Of a stretch of DNA of 60,779 nucleotides, positions 1 to 11,600 are shown one piece after another. Position 1 is the first letter of the stretch; each line of letters opens with the position of its first letter. The notes under the pieces are model-generated. The model was not told where the DNA came from. It saw only the letters and a list, made by a program, of their open reading frames with translations, and did not search any database. The position numbers and the translations under genes were made by a program. Origin of the DNA: Candidatus Poseidoniaceae archaeon (GTDB lineage: Archaea; Thermoplasmatota; Poseidoniia; Poseidoniales; Poseidoniaceae); contig JAQXFL010000016.1 in the NCBI GenBank assembly GCA_029250345.1, positions 1 to 60,779 on the forward strand, given 5' to 3'.

Positions 1-347
1 GTCCCAGTCTCAGCAAGGTCGCCAAAGTTCAAATGAAATTGGCTGGTGTTGGTGAGCGTCAATGCAGAACTGATGTCTTCTCCCGTTAGTGAGCCGGTGA
101 GAATGAGTTGTCCGCCATTTTCGACAGTAATCTCATTGCTTGGTCCAACCGTCATATCGGCATCAATGGTCAAAGTGGCACCGTTTTTCACCAGAACGTT
201 TCCGTTCATTGCCTGTGATTCCGACCAAGTTTCATCAGCGTCAATGATTACATCGTTGCCATCGCTGGGTGGAGCTGCGTCCACATTTACCAAACCAGCG
301 AATGAGGTGAAAATTAGGAGCATCATCAGTGTCAAAGCAGTTCGCAT
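1..347 (-). CDS. Secreted beta-helix-like surface protein, N-terminal part only (cut by window edge)
   Basis: This minus-strand gene starts at ATG 347 and stays open to base 1, so 115 codons are visible. The N-terminus (MRTALTLMMLLIFTSFAGLV) is a signal peptide ending near VDA-A, so the product is probably exported. The next residues form short strand-turn units (ETW..., MNGNVLVKNGATLTIDADM, ITVENGGQLILTGSL). They closely resemble the start of the beta-helix protein at 13658-18055, which has ETW, then LNGDIVVAEGAKLVVNAG. The two are probably paralogues. The gene lies 43 bases downstream of carS on the same strand and has its own TATA-like box. Its full length, any anchor and its function cannot be told from this window. 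Confidence 0.75.
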   Translation of the reverse strand, partial: MRTALTLMMLLIFTSFAGLVNVDAAPPSDGNDVIIDADETWSESQAMNGNVLVKNGATLTIDADMTVGPSNEITVENGGQLILTGSLTGEDISSALTLTNTSQFHLNFGDLAETG

Positions 348-368
348 GAAAACACTCACACTGTGGTG

Positions 369-375
369 TTTTATA
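369..375 (-). promoter_or_regulatory. TATA box of the truncated secreted protein
   Basis: On the minus strand this reads TATAAAA, 22-28 bases upstream of ATG 347, inside the 43-base gap after carS. The spacing suits an archaeal promoter giving a leaderless or very short-leader transcript. It suggests the secreted gene is transcribed independently of carS. Confidence 0.5.
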
Positions 376-390
376 GGCTTCTCTCCGGAA

Positions 391-1044
391 TCAATAGGGC
401 ACATCTTTCCATCCGATCTTGTAACCGAGAAGGTTGAACGATCGGTGAAGTATGGGGGTGATGGCGACCAATGCCAACATTGGGAGCAGAAGTTCCGAGT
501 CGGCAAGTATGGATGTGCCAAGGAATAATTGGCCGGCCAAGAAAACCATTATTGCGAAAGGTAGCGTATCCAAAAGTGGAGCTTTCGATGAGATGTCACC
601 TTCTCTCTTGAGTCCACGACGGCGCTTGACAAAAGAACCGCTGCTGTCTCCGACCAAGCAGAAGAATCCAAGGAAAGTTCCGAGAATGAACGCCGTCATG
701 TGGTCGCCACCGATATTGAACCAAGTTCCTTCAGCGCCTTGCAATGGGTGAGTGAAAATACCGTTTTCTCCGATGGCAGCACTTGCGGCAGGAATGTCTC
801 CCATGAGCGAGACAATGAGGACGCTAAGAAGCCCAGAAGTAAGCGAGCCTCCGATCAATCCATTCCATGTTTTTCCATCGCCAAGGATACGGTTTCCGTC
901 GCTAAGTGTGCGGCCACCATCGATCGGCCATGGCCCATATCCCGTCTTAGGCAACCATTTCCCCCATAGCATAGCGAAGGTGTTGGCAAGGAATCCTGGC
1001 ATGTACAACCAGAGCGTTAGGATACAGAGTTCTAAAAATTGCAT
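391..1044 (-). CDS. carS: CDP-archaeol synthase
   Basis: CarS transfers CMP from CTP to 2,3-bis-O-geranylgeranylglycerol phosphate, making CDP-archaeol, the activated precursor of archaeal phospholipids. It acts in the membrane. The family signature is clear: a first helix ending in MPGFLANTFAMLWGK, then DGGRTLSDGNRILGDGKTW and NGLIGG, followed by several hydrophobic segments. The start is uncertain. The frame is open to ATG 1143 and also has ATG 1077. I chose ATG 1044 because the family usually begins just before the first helix, and GGTG lies upstream at ribosome-site distance. The extra N-terminal residues are hydrophilic and untypical. At 217 residues it is somewhat longer than many homologues. 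It is divergent from purD. Confidence 0.88.
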   Translation of the reverse strand: MQFLELCILTLWLYMPGFLANTFAMLWGKWLPKTGYGPWPIDGGRTLSDGNRILGDGKTWNGLIGGSLTSGLLSVLIVSLMGDIPAASAAIGENGIFTHPLQGAEGTWFNIGGDHMTAFILGTFLGFFCLVGDSSGSFVKRRRGLKREGDISSKAPLLDTLPFAIMVFLAGQLFLGTSILADSELLLPMLALVAITPILHRSFNLLGYKIGWKDVPY

Positions 1045-1186
1045 GAAGTTCACCAAGGCTTGCACCTTTACATGCATCGCTTGGAGGGCGGTCTTTGAAG
1101 CATCCCCTTTGTTCGGGCGATTTTGGGTCAAAAGTCCAAGCATCTCTCACGATGAGATTATGTGATGGCATGGGTGGAGCACCAAC

Positions 1187-2461
1187 ATGGCTGGGAAGGT
1201 TGTACTTGTTGTCGGCGGTGGTGGCAGAGAACACGCTCTTTGTATGGGGCTATCAGACTCTCGTCACGTGTCGAAGTTGCATTGCACGCCCGGCAATGCA
1301 GGGACTGCATCCCTTGCCACGAATCATTCGGTTTCGGCATCCGACATCACAGGTTTACTTCGTCTCGCTCAAGAGGTGTCTGCTGACCTTGTCGTTGCAG
1401 GGCCCGAAGCGCCGTTGTGTGCAGGACTGGCTGACGAACTTTCAGCACAAGGAATTCCTTGTTTTGGACCAGTCGCGGCTCTTGCTCATCTTGAGGGTTC
1501 GAAACTCCACGCAAAAGAGGTCATGCGTGCAGCAAATGTTCCGACTGCGGCCTTTCACGTACTGGAGCACGGAAGTGATATTGACACTGCTTTGAATGAT
1601 TTTTCCGGACAACCATGGGTCGTCAAGCGGGATGTGCTGGCTGGCGGCAAAGGAGTTGTAGTTACCGAAGACCGTGCTGAAGCATTTTCGTTCATCCAGT
1701 CATCAATAGAATCCGATGGAAGAGTTTTGTTGGAAGAATTCCTTCCTGGTGAAGAGGCGAGCATGTTGGTCGTTATGGACGGATCCGGTTTTGTCTGCCT
1801 ACCTGCCAGTCAAGACCACAAAAGAGCATACGATGGAGACAATGGGCCAAACACGGGTGGAATGGGTGCGTACTGCCCAGCACCGGTTGTCACAAATGAG
1901 ATACGCGATTTGACCATTCAAACCATCATCGAACCGATGCATGCTTACCTGTGTGCGGCGGAGCAACCCTACCGTGGTGTGCTTTACGTTGGCCTCATGA
2001 TTCCTGAATCCGGACGTCCGAATGTGGTCGAATTCAACGTCCGATTTGGCGACCCAGAATGCCAAATCACCCTGCCCCTCATCGAGTCCGATTTGTTCGA
2101 ATTGCTGAATGCAGCAGCCACTGATGGCCTGTCGAAACTTGAGGTTAAGTTTAGTGCTCTTCATGCTGCAACAGTGGTTTTGGCAGCGGAGGGCTATCCA
2201 AGCTCTCCCGTCAAGGGTCGTACTGTTCGAGGCGCTGATTCCGAACCGCTTTCATCTTCAAACGGCAAAGCATGGGTCAGTCATGCAGGAACCGGTCGTG
2301 GTCCAAACGGCGAATTAATTTCAACCGGTGGACGAGTACTCGCTTGCAGTGCTACCGGTCCTACGCTCGAGGCGGCGGTAGAGATGGCGTATGCTCTTCT
2401 TGACACGATTGAACTTGAAGGTTCTCACCACAGAACGGACATCGGTTTCCGTGCTTTGTGA
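1187..2461 (+). CDS. purD: Phosphoribosylamine-glycine ligase (GAR synthetase)
   Basis: PurD catalyses the second step of de novo purine synthesis: 5-phosphoribosylamine, glycine and ATP give glycinamide ribonucleotide. The 424-residue length is normal for a monofunctional enzyme. The N-terminal domain begins VVLVVGGGGREHAL, followed by GNAGT. The ATP-grasp core contains GGKGVVV, GGMGAYCPAP and the metal/ATP-binding segment EFNVRFGDPECQ. The C-terminal domain includes the usual GGRVLACSATG stretch. ATG 1187 is preceded by GGTGG at ribosome-site distance and gives the standard N-terminus. It is divergent from carS. No other purine gene lies in the window. Confidence 0.96.
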   Translation: MAGKVVLVVGGGGREHALCMGLSDSRHVSKLHCTPGNAGTASLATNHSVSASDITGLLRLAQEVSADLVVAGPEAPLCAGLADELSAQGIPCFGPVAALAHLEGSKLHAKEVMRAANVPTAAFHVLEHGSDIDTALNDFSGQPWVVKRDVLAGGKGVVVTEDRAEAFSFIQSSIESDGRVLLEEFLPGEEASMLVVMDGSGFVCLPASQDHKRAYDGDNGPNTGGMGAYCPAPVVTNEIRDLTIQTIIEPMHAYLCAAEQPYRGVLYVGLMIPESGRPNVVEFNVRFGDPECQITLPLIESDLFELLNAAATDGLSKLEVKFSALHAATVVLAAEGYPSSPVKGRTVRGADSEPLSSSNGKAWVSHAGTGRGPNGELISTGGRVLACSATGPTLEAAVEMAYALLDTIELEGSHHRTDIGFRAL

Positions 2462-2636
2462 GTTGTTTTGGCACTCCTATTTTATCCGTTAAATCGACAA
2501 CCGTAAACAACGCTCAATGTTATGCAGCAAGGCATTCATCTGTTGTCCGCTCAGCGGAGTCATTAAAAGAGGCTCTAAAGTGGCGAAGACGCTTCAGCCT
2601 TGCTGCTGTCGCGCAAACACCTTTGAGGGAAAAAAT

Positions 2637-5600
2637 ATGGAACAAATAACTGGCACAAAAAGCACAGCGCCAGCAGCACCGTTGGGATGGCTTATCGCTC
2701 CCCTAGCAGTTCTGCTCGCACTCGCAGCTATCAAGCTCGTCGGCATTGACTTCGAGCTTACCGCAGATAACTTGGCACCGATGTTGATCGTCGGCGCCGC
2801 AGGCATCCTGGGTCTGGTCCCATCGATGCTTGACCAATCCAATTCCGCATCTGTTTCCAAGGCCACTCTTTCCCTCTCCACTTTGGCCGTGGCGCTTATC
2901 GGTGCTGTGGCAATTTACATGCTCGACAATGGCGCATTCTCCGGTCTTCTGTTCGCTTTCGTTACGTTTGGCGTTCATTTCATGAGCAGCCGTGGGCGAC
3001 ACGAACTTGCGACCATTATCGTATTCATCGCTATGGGTGCAAACGTCGGTATCTTCATTGCATCCGATGCACTCACAACCCTGCCAGAGATTTACAATCT
3101 GGCGCCAGAGGGTGAACCACAAAGTTTGGTTTCAACACTCAACTTGAAGAATCAAGCTGTAGGCTACCTCTTCTTCTCACACCTTACCGTTTTCACCCTC
3201 GTCGGTGTATTGGTCGCAACCTTTGCTCGTGGTGTGCTTACTCCTGTTGGCGAATCCGGTTGGTTCAGTTTCTTGAACAGCGACACGAGTTCAAAATTCA
3301 ACAAGAACAACCTTCCTCTGCAAATCGCACTTACGGTTTGGGCTTTGGCTCACATCGGCAGTCTCTGGCACTTTGAGACCGTCAGCGTTGCTGACAAACT
3401 TGGAATTACTTCAGCGGCAGATTACCACGGAATTGTTGGCTACTGGCAAGCATTCTTCACCGGAATGGTGGCAGTTGTTGTAGCAGGTATGTTTTCCGAA
3501 CGATGGCACACTCGTGCCATGACACTCGGTTCTCTTTGGACGCTCTACGTTGTTTCGTCTTGGTACGATGCAGGAATGTTTTCAATGGATCTCCTCGAAG
3601 GCAACTGGGGCAGTTTGATTTGGCTCGGACTGACCTTCTTCATCGGAGTCGGCATTTACTCGATTTCAACCCACGAAACGTGGGGTGGCTGGGTCAACCG
3701 TGACGATCACGAATACTCCGGTGCTCGTAAGTTCTGGAATCAACACTGGTCCAGCGTCATGATTGGGCTCGCATTCTTCTTTGGTCTGGTCATCCGAACA
3801 CAATGGTATGTTGTACCGTCCATGAACGCTTTCGGAACCGGAAACTGGGACATGACCGGAGGATCTGACCCTTGGTACATGAAGCGTGTCGTCGATTATA
3901 TCCTTGCAAACAATGCTCACATGATTTTCGATGCAGACCGTTCTTACCCAATAGGTGGTATCAACCCTCGACCTCCGATTTTTACCTGGTCAATTGCAGT
4001 TGTTGCAACACTTCTCGAACCGTTCTTCAGCAACGGCGATGCAGTCTGGTGGGCTATACTTTCCCTCCCTGCAATTTACGGTGCTCTCACCATTCTACCG
4101 GTGGCTTACATCGCACGTGAACACATCAACGAAAAGGCAGCAGTTGTCGCCGCTTGGCTGATTGCTTTCATGCCGGCTCACGTGAGTCACACGACATGGG
4201 CACTTGCTGACCACGACGCTTTCATCATGCTCTTCATTACACTAGGATTCATGTTCTGGCTCCGTGCGGTGAAGTATGCAGGTAGCGAGCGCTTGTTGCG
4301 CTCCTCATCTCCGTCGGCTATGGCATTTGTAAACGCATTTACCGCCGTCGCACAAGAACGCCGTGCTGCACTTTCAGCCGCAGTTCTTGCTGGTGTGAGT
4401 TTCGGAATCGTTTCGCTCGGCTGGAAAGGTTTCGTCGTTGGTCCGTCGATTATCTTCTTGGCATACGCTGCACAAGTTGCACTCAACATGTTCCGCCGCC
4501 GAGATTCAACGACTCTCAACGTCTTGTTCCTCACCATGCTTTCAGTGAACTTCTTGATGGCTCTCCCATTCTACGGTCACCCTCAAATCGATCTCATGCT
4601 TGATGGAACCGGCCTTCAGCCGTTCTTGTTTATTGCTATCTTCACAATAGCAATCAGTTTCGTTACCACTGGATTCCGTGACAAGCCTTGGTTGCTCGTC
4701 CTCGGTGTTCTTGCCGGTGCTGGAACTGTGTTCTTCATCGTATTGTGGCTCCTCAAGGAAGCGAACCTCTCCAATGCTTGGGATGTACTCTTCACTGGTA
4801 GCGGATACTTCACCAAGACTAAGATTTTTGGAACTGTTGCCGAAGCAAATGCTCCAAACCGTGGACAGTTGTTTGCGCAATTTGGACCAATCACCTTCGT
4901 TCTTTCACTCATCATGGGTATTCTCTGCATTTGGTCGGCTCTACGTGATCGAAAGCAAACCAAACTCGTATTCGGTGTGTGGATTCTCGCAGCCTCGTTC
5001 ATGGCTTGGACTGCAGCACGTTTCATGTTCAATGCAACACCAGCAATCGCAGTCCTCGGCGCTTGGGGAATCGTTTCCCTATGGAAGTGGGCAAACTGGG
5101 AAGGCATGGTCAAAACATGGAAGAAGATGGGAATCCGTTCTCCAGAAGACCGTATTCGTGGTGCACGCAAGGCGCTCTGGCGTACTCCTTCCTTCTCCGC
5201 AATCATGCTCGTCATGATTATGTTGTTTGGACAACAGTTCACCTACGGTCTCGATGCAGCAATTCCTTCCAGCAACAATGCTGAAGACGATATCGATGAA
5301 ACAATCTACAATCTGATCCCTGACGCATTCCGCTGGGAAATCGGTGGTTTTTCGTTGCTTGATGACAGTACTTACGACGGAAACTGGTATCTCGGTTCTT
5401 TCGGCTCTGGATTTAACGACAACGGCTGGAACTCGGCATATGAGTGGCTTGCTGAACAGGATCAAGACATGAAATATTCAGAACGTCCTGCCTTCGTCTC
5501 TTGGTGGGACTATGGTTTCCAAGCCCTTGATACTGGGGAGCACCCCTCTGTATCCGATAACTTCCAGACTGGAATTTCTGCTACAGGTAACATGTTGCTC

Positions 5601-8600
5601 GCACGCAGTCAAGAAGACCTCGTATCCATGTTCATCTGGCAACTTGGTCAAGGCGACTTGACTTACAATGAGGCCAAAACAGGTAACCTTGAGTTCACAA
5701 ACGGCTATCAGAACATCGTAGGTTCATACCTCACCGATGAGCAAATGGATATTTTGAACGATGTTTCGACCGATGTTGATACCGATGAGAGGGTTTCATT
5801 CTTGAAACTCAACAGTTACCAAGTCTACCGTACCAACGAAGATACAGTCTTGGCTAGAGGATATCATCACACCGATGGAGTGTTCGATGAGTCTACGCAA
5901 TACTGGAGAGTTTACGACGAAGGAGAACGCATCCTCTGTACCGATTCACTTTCGACGACCTGTGTTGATGGTGACTGGTCATCAGAAGCAGAAGCGGAAA
6001 ACACCTTCTCGAACAATATTCGAACCGGTAATGACAACATCAATCGGGTCTCACACTACATTATTGGAGATTACTGGTACACCGCTGACCTCGTCGAGGA
6101 ATATGGATCTGTATCCACAAATCTCCACCGATCAAACGCAAGATTGGCACTCACCGTTCAACTGCTTTCCAACAGCCTCGACTCTGGCGAGATCATCGAC
6201 ATGTACGATGAACTCATCAACATGGAAGGCTACTACACCGTTCAAGATTACGACGGTGCACCCGGAGAAACGATTGATCGAGACCACGAAATCCGTTACT
6301 ACGCTATTGACAACCGACTGTACCCCCGTGCAGGACGTTACACTGCTGACATGAACTACAACCAAGGTCAACCGATGGGTATCTTCGGCGCACCAACAAT
6401 TCTCAGCGGCCAAGATATTACCACTTACATGGATGAAGTCTACGAAACCATCCGTGGCGACTTCCCAGACGAAATGACCCGTGCTGAAGTCGACGAAGCG
6501 ATTACTCAAGATTTCCTCAATCAACAATCTGGTGCTGATATTGACCCACTGCAAGTTCAAGATGTCCGTGTTGATCACAACTCTGCATTCTTCGACACCA
6601 TGCTCGCTCGTTCATACGTCGGATACGGCGCATCAACGCTTGGCGTCGATGCCGGCTCTTCAAACCCGCAACCTGCCCAGCATTTCGGTCAATCCGGTAG
6701 CCCTGGAAGCATTTTGAGTCAAGGACTGCCTTTGCCAGGTGCAATGACCAATCACTTCGTTATCTCGAACTGGTACTCACCTGAAGCAAATTCTTCAGTT
6801 ACCGCTGAAGAGCAAACAGTAGGTATTTCCTCGACCAACACATTGGTTAAGATTCTCAAGTACTACTCTGGCGCAGAAATTTCTGGTCAAGTTACCATGT
6901 CTGACAATGGACTGCCATTGCCGGGTGTTCGCTTGCTCATTGAGCGAGACGCATTCTCTGGTGAAGGCGCAGATGATTTGGACCCAGATACCTACTGGGT
7001 TCCAATTGGCTTTACAGATGCTGATGAGAATGGCCGCTGGTCGTTCGATGCACCTGCTGGCCGAATCCGTGTCAGCGCATACGCTGGCGACTACGACCCA
7101 ACTCTTGCACAAGATAACATCCGCTCTGGTGCATTCTCACAAGGTCTCGGAGATATATTGACAGAAACCAACGACGACCGAGTTATCAACGACATCTCGG
7201 CTATCCTTGGTGAAGTGGCAAACATGAGCTGGCTTGGTGAAAACCAACACAACATCACTGCTGAGCAAGCAGACAGCAACGCTCCAGTGAGTGCAGATTT
7301 CAACATCGCAGTCGAAAGCAGCGGCATCTCTGGACAAGTGACATGGAGTGGCCATGAATCATTCGACGGCGACGCACTGGTGAGCACAGACTTCATTCTG
7401 CGTAACATTTGGTCCTTGACCGACAATTACACATTGACCACTACGAACGGTTCTTTCACATCAGCCGACAGCAGAATCCTACAGGGCTCTGGAGAGGCAA
7501 CCTTTGTCGAAAACGGTACGTTTGAAAGCGAAGGTGTCGCCTTTGCTGACGACTTCACAGGAACCTTCACCCGTTCGATTGGCGATAAGCGAGTTTACAC
7601 CAGTAACGGTACATGGGACGGCAAGGGAACACTTGTTGCATCATGGATCGCTGAAGATAATGTCTTGGACTGCTTGGATAACGAAACAGCGCCTATGCCT
7701 GAAAATTCCACCGTGTGTATTCAGGACAGCACAACTTCACCACTCACATACTTGTTGGATGGCGCTGTTGAAGCAAACGGACGTTTGACTTCTGATGGCA
7801 TCTCGACACTTGTGACTGAGCACGTTGGAGATTCGTTTGAAGCAACTGGTTCCTTCGAAGGAACCGGTACTCTAAACGGAACAGGATTATTCATTGGTAC
7901 CGGATCTTTCAGCGGAGAAATGGTTCAGCCAGGTTCGTTCTACCTCACAGGTCTAGTGCCTGGTGTTTACAACATGATTGCCCAACTTGACAACGGCAAG
8001 GAAGTTCTCCTTCCTGACCCAGTCAACGTCGGCATCTCGCCATCCTATGACCTTGCCATGACAATGCCAGGATCTATCTTTGAAGACACACTGCAAGATT
8101 TCTATGAAGAAAAACTTGTCAATGAAGTCATTGAATGGGTCGATGTAGACCTCGGAATGGATTCCTTGGTCGAAATACACACCGATGAGGATGGAAACTT
8201 CTCGTATGGCCCTATTGCATCAGGTGAATACTTCTACCGTGTTGACATCGACAGCGATGGCTGGTACGAACTCAACGAAACAATTTATGCACGTGGTGAA
8301 TCAGAAAACTTCTCCCTCGCAATGGATGTTCCTGAAATGTACGACATCTCTCTCCAATTGACGTCACCTGTAGACCCTCAAACGCAAACGGCGTATGCAG
8401 ATGTTTCACAGAGAGTCGTTACATTTACCAATTCAGATCCGCTGTTCGGACCTCTCAATGCAACTTCTGATGAAACCGGAATGGTTTACATCGAACTGCC
8501 TATGGGTGCGTACACAATATCTGACGAGTCTGGTGATGACTACATTCTCTTCGATTTCGTTGAACTCAACAATGAAGATGTCGCTATGAGCAGTGCTTAC

Positions 8601-11600
8601 GCAATCGCTACATACGTCAATGGTAGTATTCGTGCTCCAGACGGCGGTTTGTTCTCCGCAGAATACACATATGCAGACTGGGCTGCTCAAGAGGCAGTTT
8701 ACAAGCTTGAACAAAGCCAACCAGCATCTGGTCTTGAAGTCAATTTCGTTGCGAACGACCTCTCCTTCTCGACAACCGTTGAAACGGATGGAAACTTCAG
8801 TATGCGCCTGCCAAGTGGAAACACCTTCCACATGACTGCGATTAGCCTTGTTTCTCAGATGTCCTCGGGCCAACTTGTGGTACTGGGCGGAGATGCAGAG
8901 ATTGATATCGGACTCATGTATCTTGAGCCAACCGTCGCAACATTGGGTCTTGTCTACCTTTACGACAACAGTTCGCTATGGGATGGACTCGTACCTGGAT
9001 ACGCTGCACAAGAAGTCGTGGCAACTGATTCAACCGGACTTGAATGGAGAACAACCATCGATGATCAAGGTGGCTTTGCATTCTCCCTTCAACCGGGTGA
9101 CTGGGATTTCACAGTTGATGAAGAATTACTCAATTCGACAACTGTAACGGACTACGCAATCCTCGATAACGAGGGAATTGCTCCGAACTCTGTTGAATTG
9201 TTTGTCAGCCCTGAACCGTTGACAATTGTACTCAATGTCTTCATGAACTCCGGAGGAGATGGAATTTTCGCAAACGGAACTGGCGTTTCTCCAGCATTCT
9301 CGCTGATTCCTCTCAACAACCACGGACAACAGTACAACTTTACTACGAGTGACTACACTGCAACTGGAAACATTTCAGTCGTCTTAGAGCCTGGACTGTA
9401 CAGTATTGACTTCAACGAAACCTCAGCTGATGATGAGAACGCTACGGACTACAACCTACTCGGCGATTCAACCTTTGAAACAATGATTGTTGGAATCGAG
9501 GCGTATGAAGAAGCAGTTTCGTTTGCACTACGCAATGAATACCTTGTAACTGGACAACTTACAAACTCGTCCGGTGAGGGTGTTGAAAAGCAATTCTTGC
9601 TCCGAAACGACGCAGACGACTTGTGGCATAACATCGCATCTGATGTGAATGGAAGTTTTGCCTCCTACGTCCCTGCTGGCGAATGGGTTGCTATTGTCGC
9701 ACCGTTCTCGGCGTCCAATGACAGTATGGAAACATACCGTGAAGCGTTCACAGTTAGCGAAGATTCATCATTGCGCACTGGATTGAACTTTACCTCTATC
9801 GAAGTGGTCACAGTGAACTTCCAAGTACAGGAATTGAACACTGACTCCAACATGAGTGATGTTCGGATTACCCTTGTCAGTCACGACGGATTCGGAAACA
9901 TCACGCTTTCGAAGTCGGACCAGTTCGGTAATGTCAGCGAAACCATCATGCCAGGTACTTGGAGCATGTTCCTCAATCAAACAGAGCCTCAGCGACAATG
10001 GAGTCTCGACACATTCGATACTCCTTTCACCACCGACAACGCTGTTGACGGCGTTCTTGAGCTTGGTATTGTTTCACCAGAACTCATGGTTGAAATCGGC
10101 GGTAAAGTCTTCTGGGATCTCAACGATGACGATATCCCCGGTGGTACCGAGGGTGTTGCTAACACCACAGTCAGCATCACTGGATTCAACAACACGGCTA
10201 TTGATACCAATGTGACAACCGATGAATTCGGTGTTTGGTCCTTGTTTGTACCTATTCAAGACGAATACCAAGTTTCAGTTTCGAAGGAAGGATTCAGTAC
10301 TGAAGTCTACAATGTTTCGAACACCAGTGCATACCCAGTCTATGCTGCTCCGGAATCGTACGATATCGAGATGACAGCAGGAAACGTTACTGTTTCTGGA
10401 AACGTCACAGACATCAATGACGCTGAGCGACTGAACGGGTCGATTGTTACATTGTACCCGACTTCTGGTATGGCCGGAGAGACAATTGTTGTTGAATCTC
10501 AATTTGACAACGAAGTGCTCACTTGGTCTGCAGTCATTTCACCCGGTGAATGGATTGTGGTTGTTACCGAAGCAAACCCTGGCGAAAACGGCGGCGGAGT
10601 TGCCATTGGTCTTCTTGATGCGAGCATCTCCGATGGCGCAACTCTCGACCTTGAGATGTCGCTCGGTGGCTGGCTTGACCTTTCCACCTCTTGGACCGAC
10701 ATCAAACTCGATGAATACCACGCTGGTTCATCCAGTGATGGCTGGATTTACATGAACGAGACTGCGGTTGTGACCATGACCATCGGCGATGACTTGGAAT
10801 GGGATTTGCCAGTTGGTGAAGACGGAACAATTAGCGTCCTTATGCCGGCATCTGAGATTGAAATGGACTCTTCGTTCATCACGATTCAACATGACTTACA
10901 ACTTGAGATGGAATACATCGGCGGTGCAGTAACACAGGTTGCTGAAGGCCGCTCACCGGTTTCCCTGTCGTACACACGAAGCATCAACTCTGATACTTCG
11001 ATCAGCATGGTCGAAGGAAGTGTAACTGGTGCAACCGTTGACTCAGAGGTGGCATTTACCGCAATTGAAGAGGAAGAAGGATACCAACAGATTGAATTTG
11101 AACTTGAATTGAATTACGAAGGAACGGAAACCGTGCAAGTCTTCGATGTTCTTGGACAAATTCTAGTTTCTCCTGATGAAGCCGACTGGACGATTGAGTT
11201 CAAGAACGGTTCGACCTATGAGGATTCATACCAAGTATCCCTTGGTATCGGAAACAGTACCAATGATACATCGGTTCAATCGACTGCAACGGTTGGTGTT
11301 CGAATCACTGTAGCAAATCAATCAGCGGCATGGCATCTTGAAGACCCTCACACACTGAAGGTTCGTATGCTAACTGACAGCACTCCTTCGAGTGAAATCT
11401 CAGTTACTGTTCAAGTACCTCAAATCTACGGATTGGAAACTTCTGACGAAGACGAATCAGTCGGAATTGGTGCAGGTGGAAGCAGCATGTTTGGATTTGT
11501 ACTTGAGAACACTGGTAACGGTGACGACTCGTACACCATCGAACTCTCAGACAACATCCCTGAAGGTTGGGAAGTTACTCCAATGAGTTCGGTGATCACC

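Noticed and set aside
2517..2636. Upstream in-frame extension of the AglB gene starting at ATG 2517
   Set aside because: The extra 40 residues are cysteine-rich and unlike any AglB N-terminus, and ATG 2637 has a GAGGG ribosome site immediately upstream.
2462..2636. Possible tRNA or small RNA between purD and aglB
   Set aside because: Only a five-base-stem hairpin (TCCGCTCAGCGGA) is visible; no tRNA boxes or conserved RNA structure could be supported.
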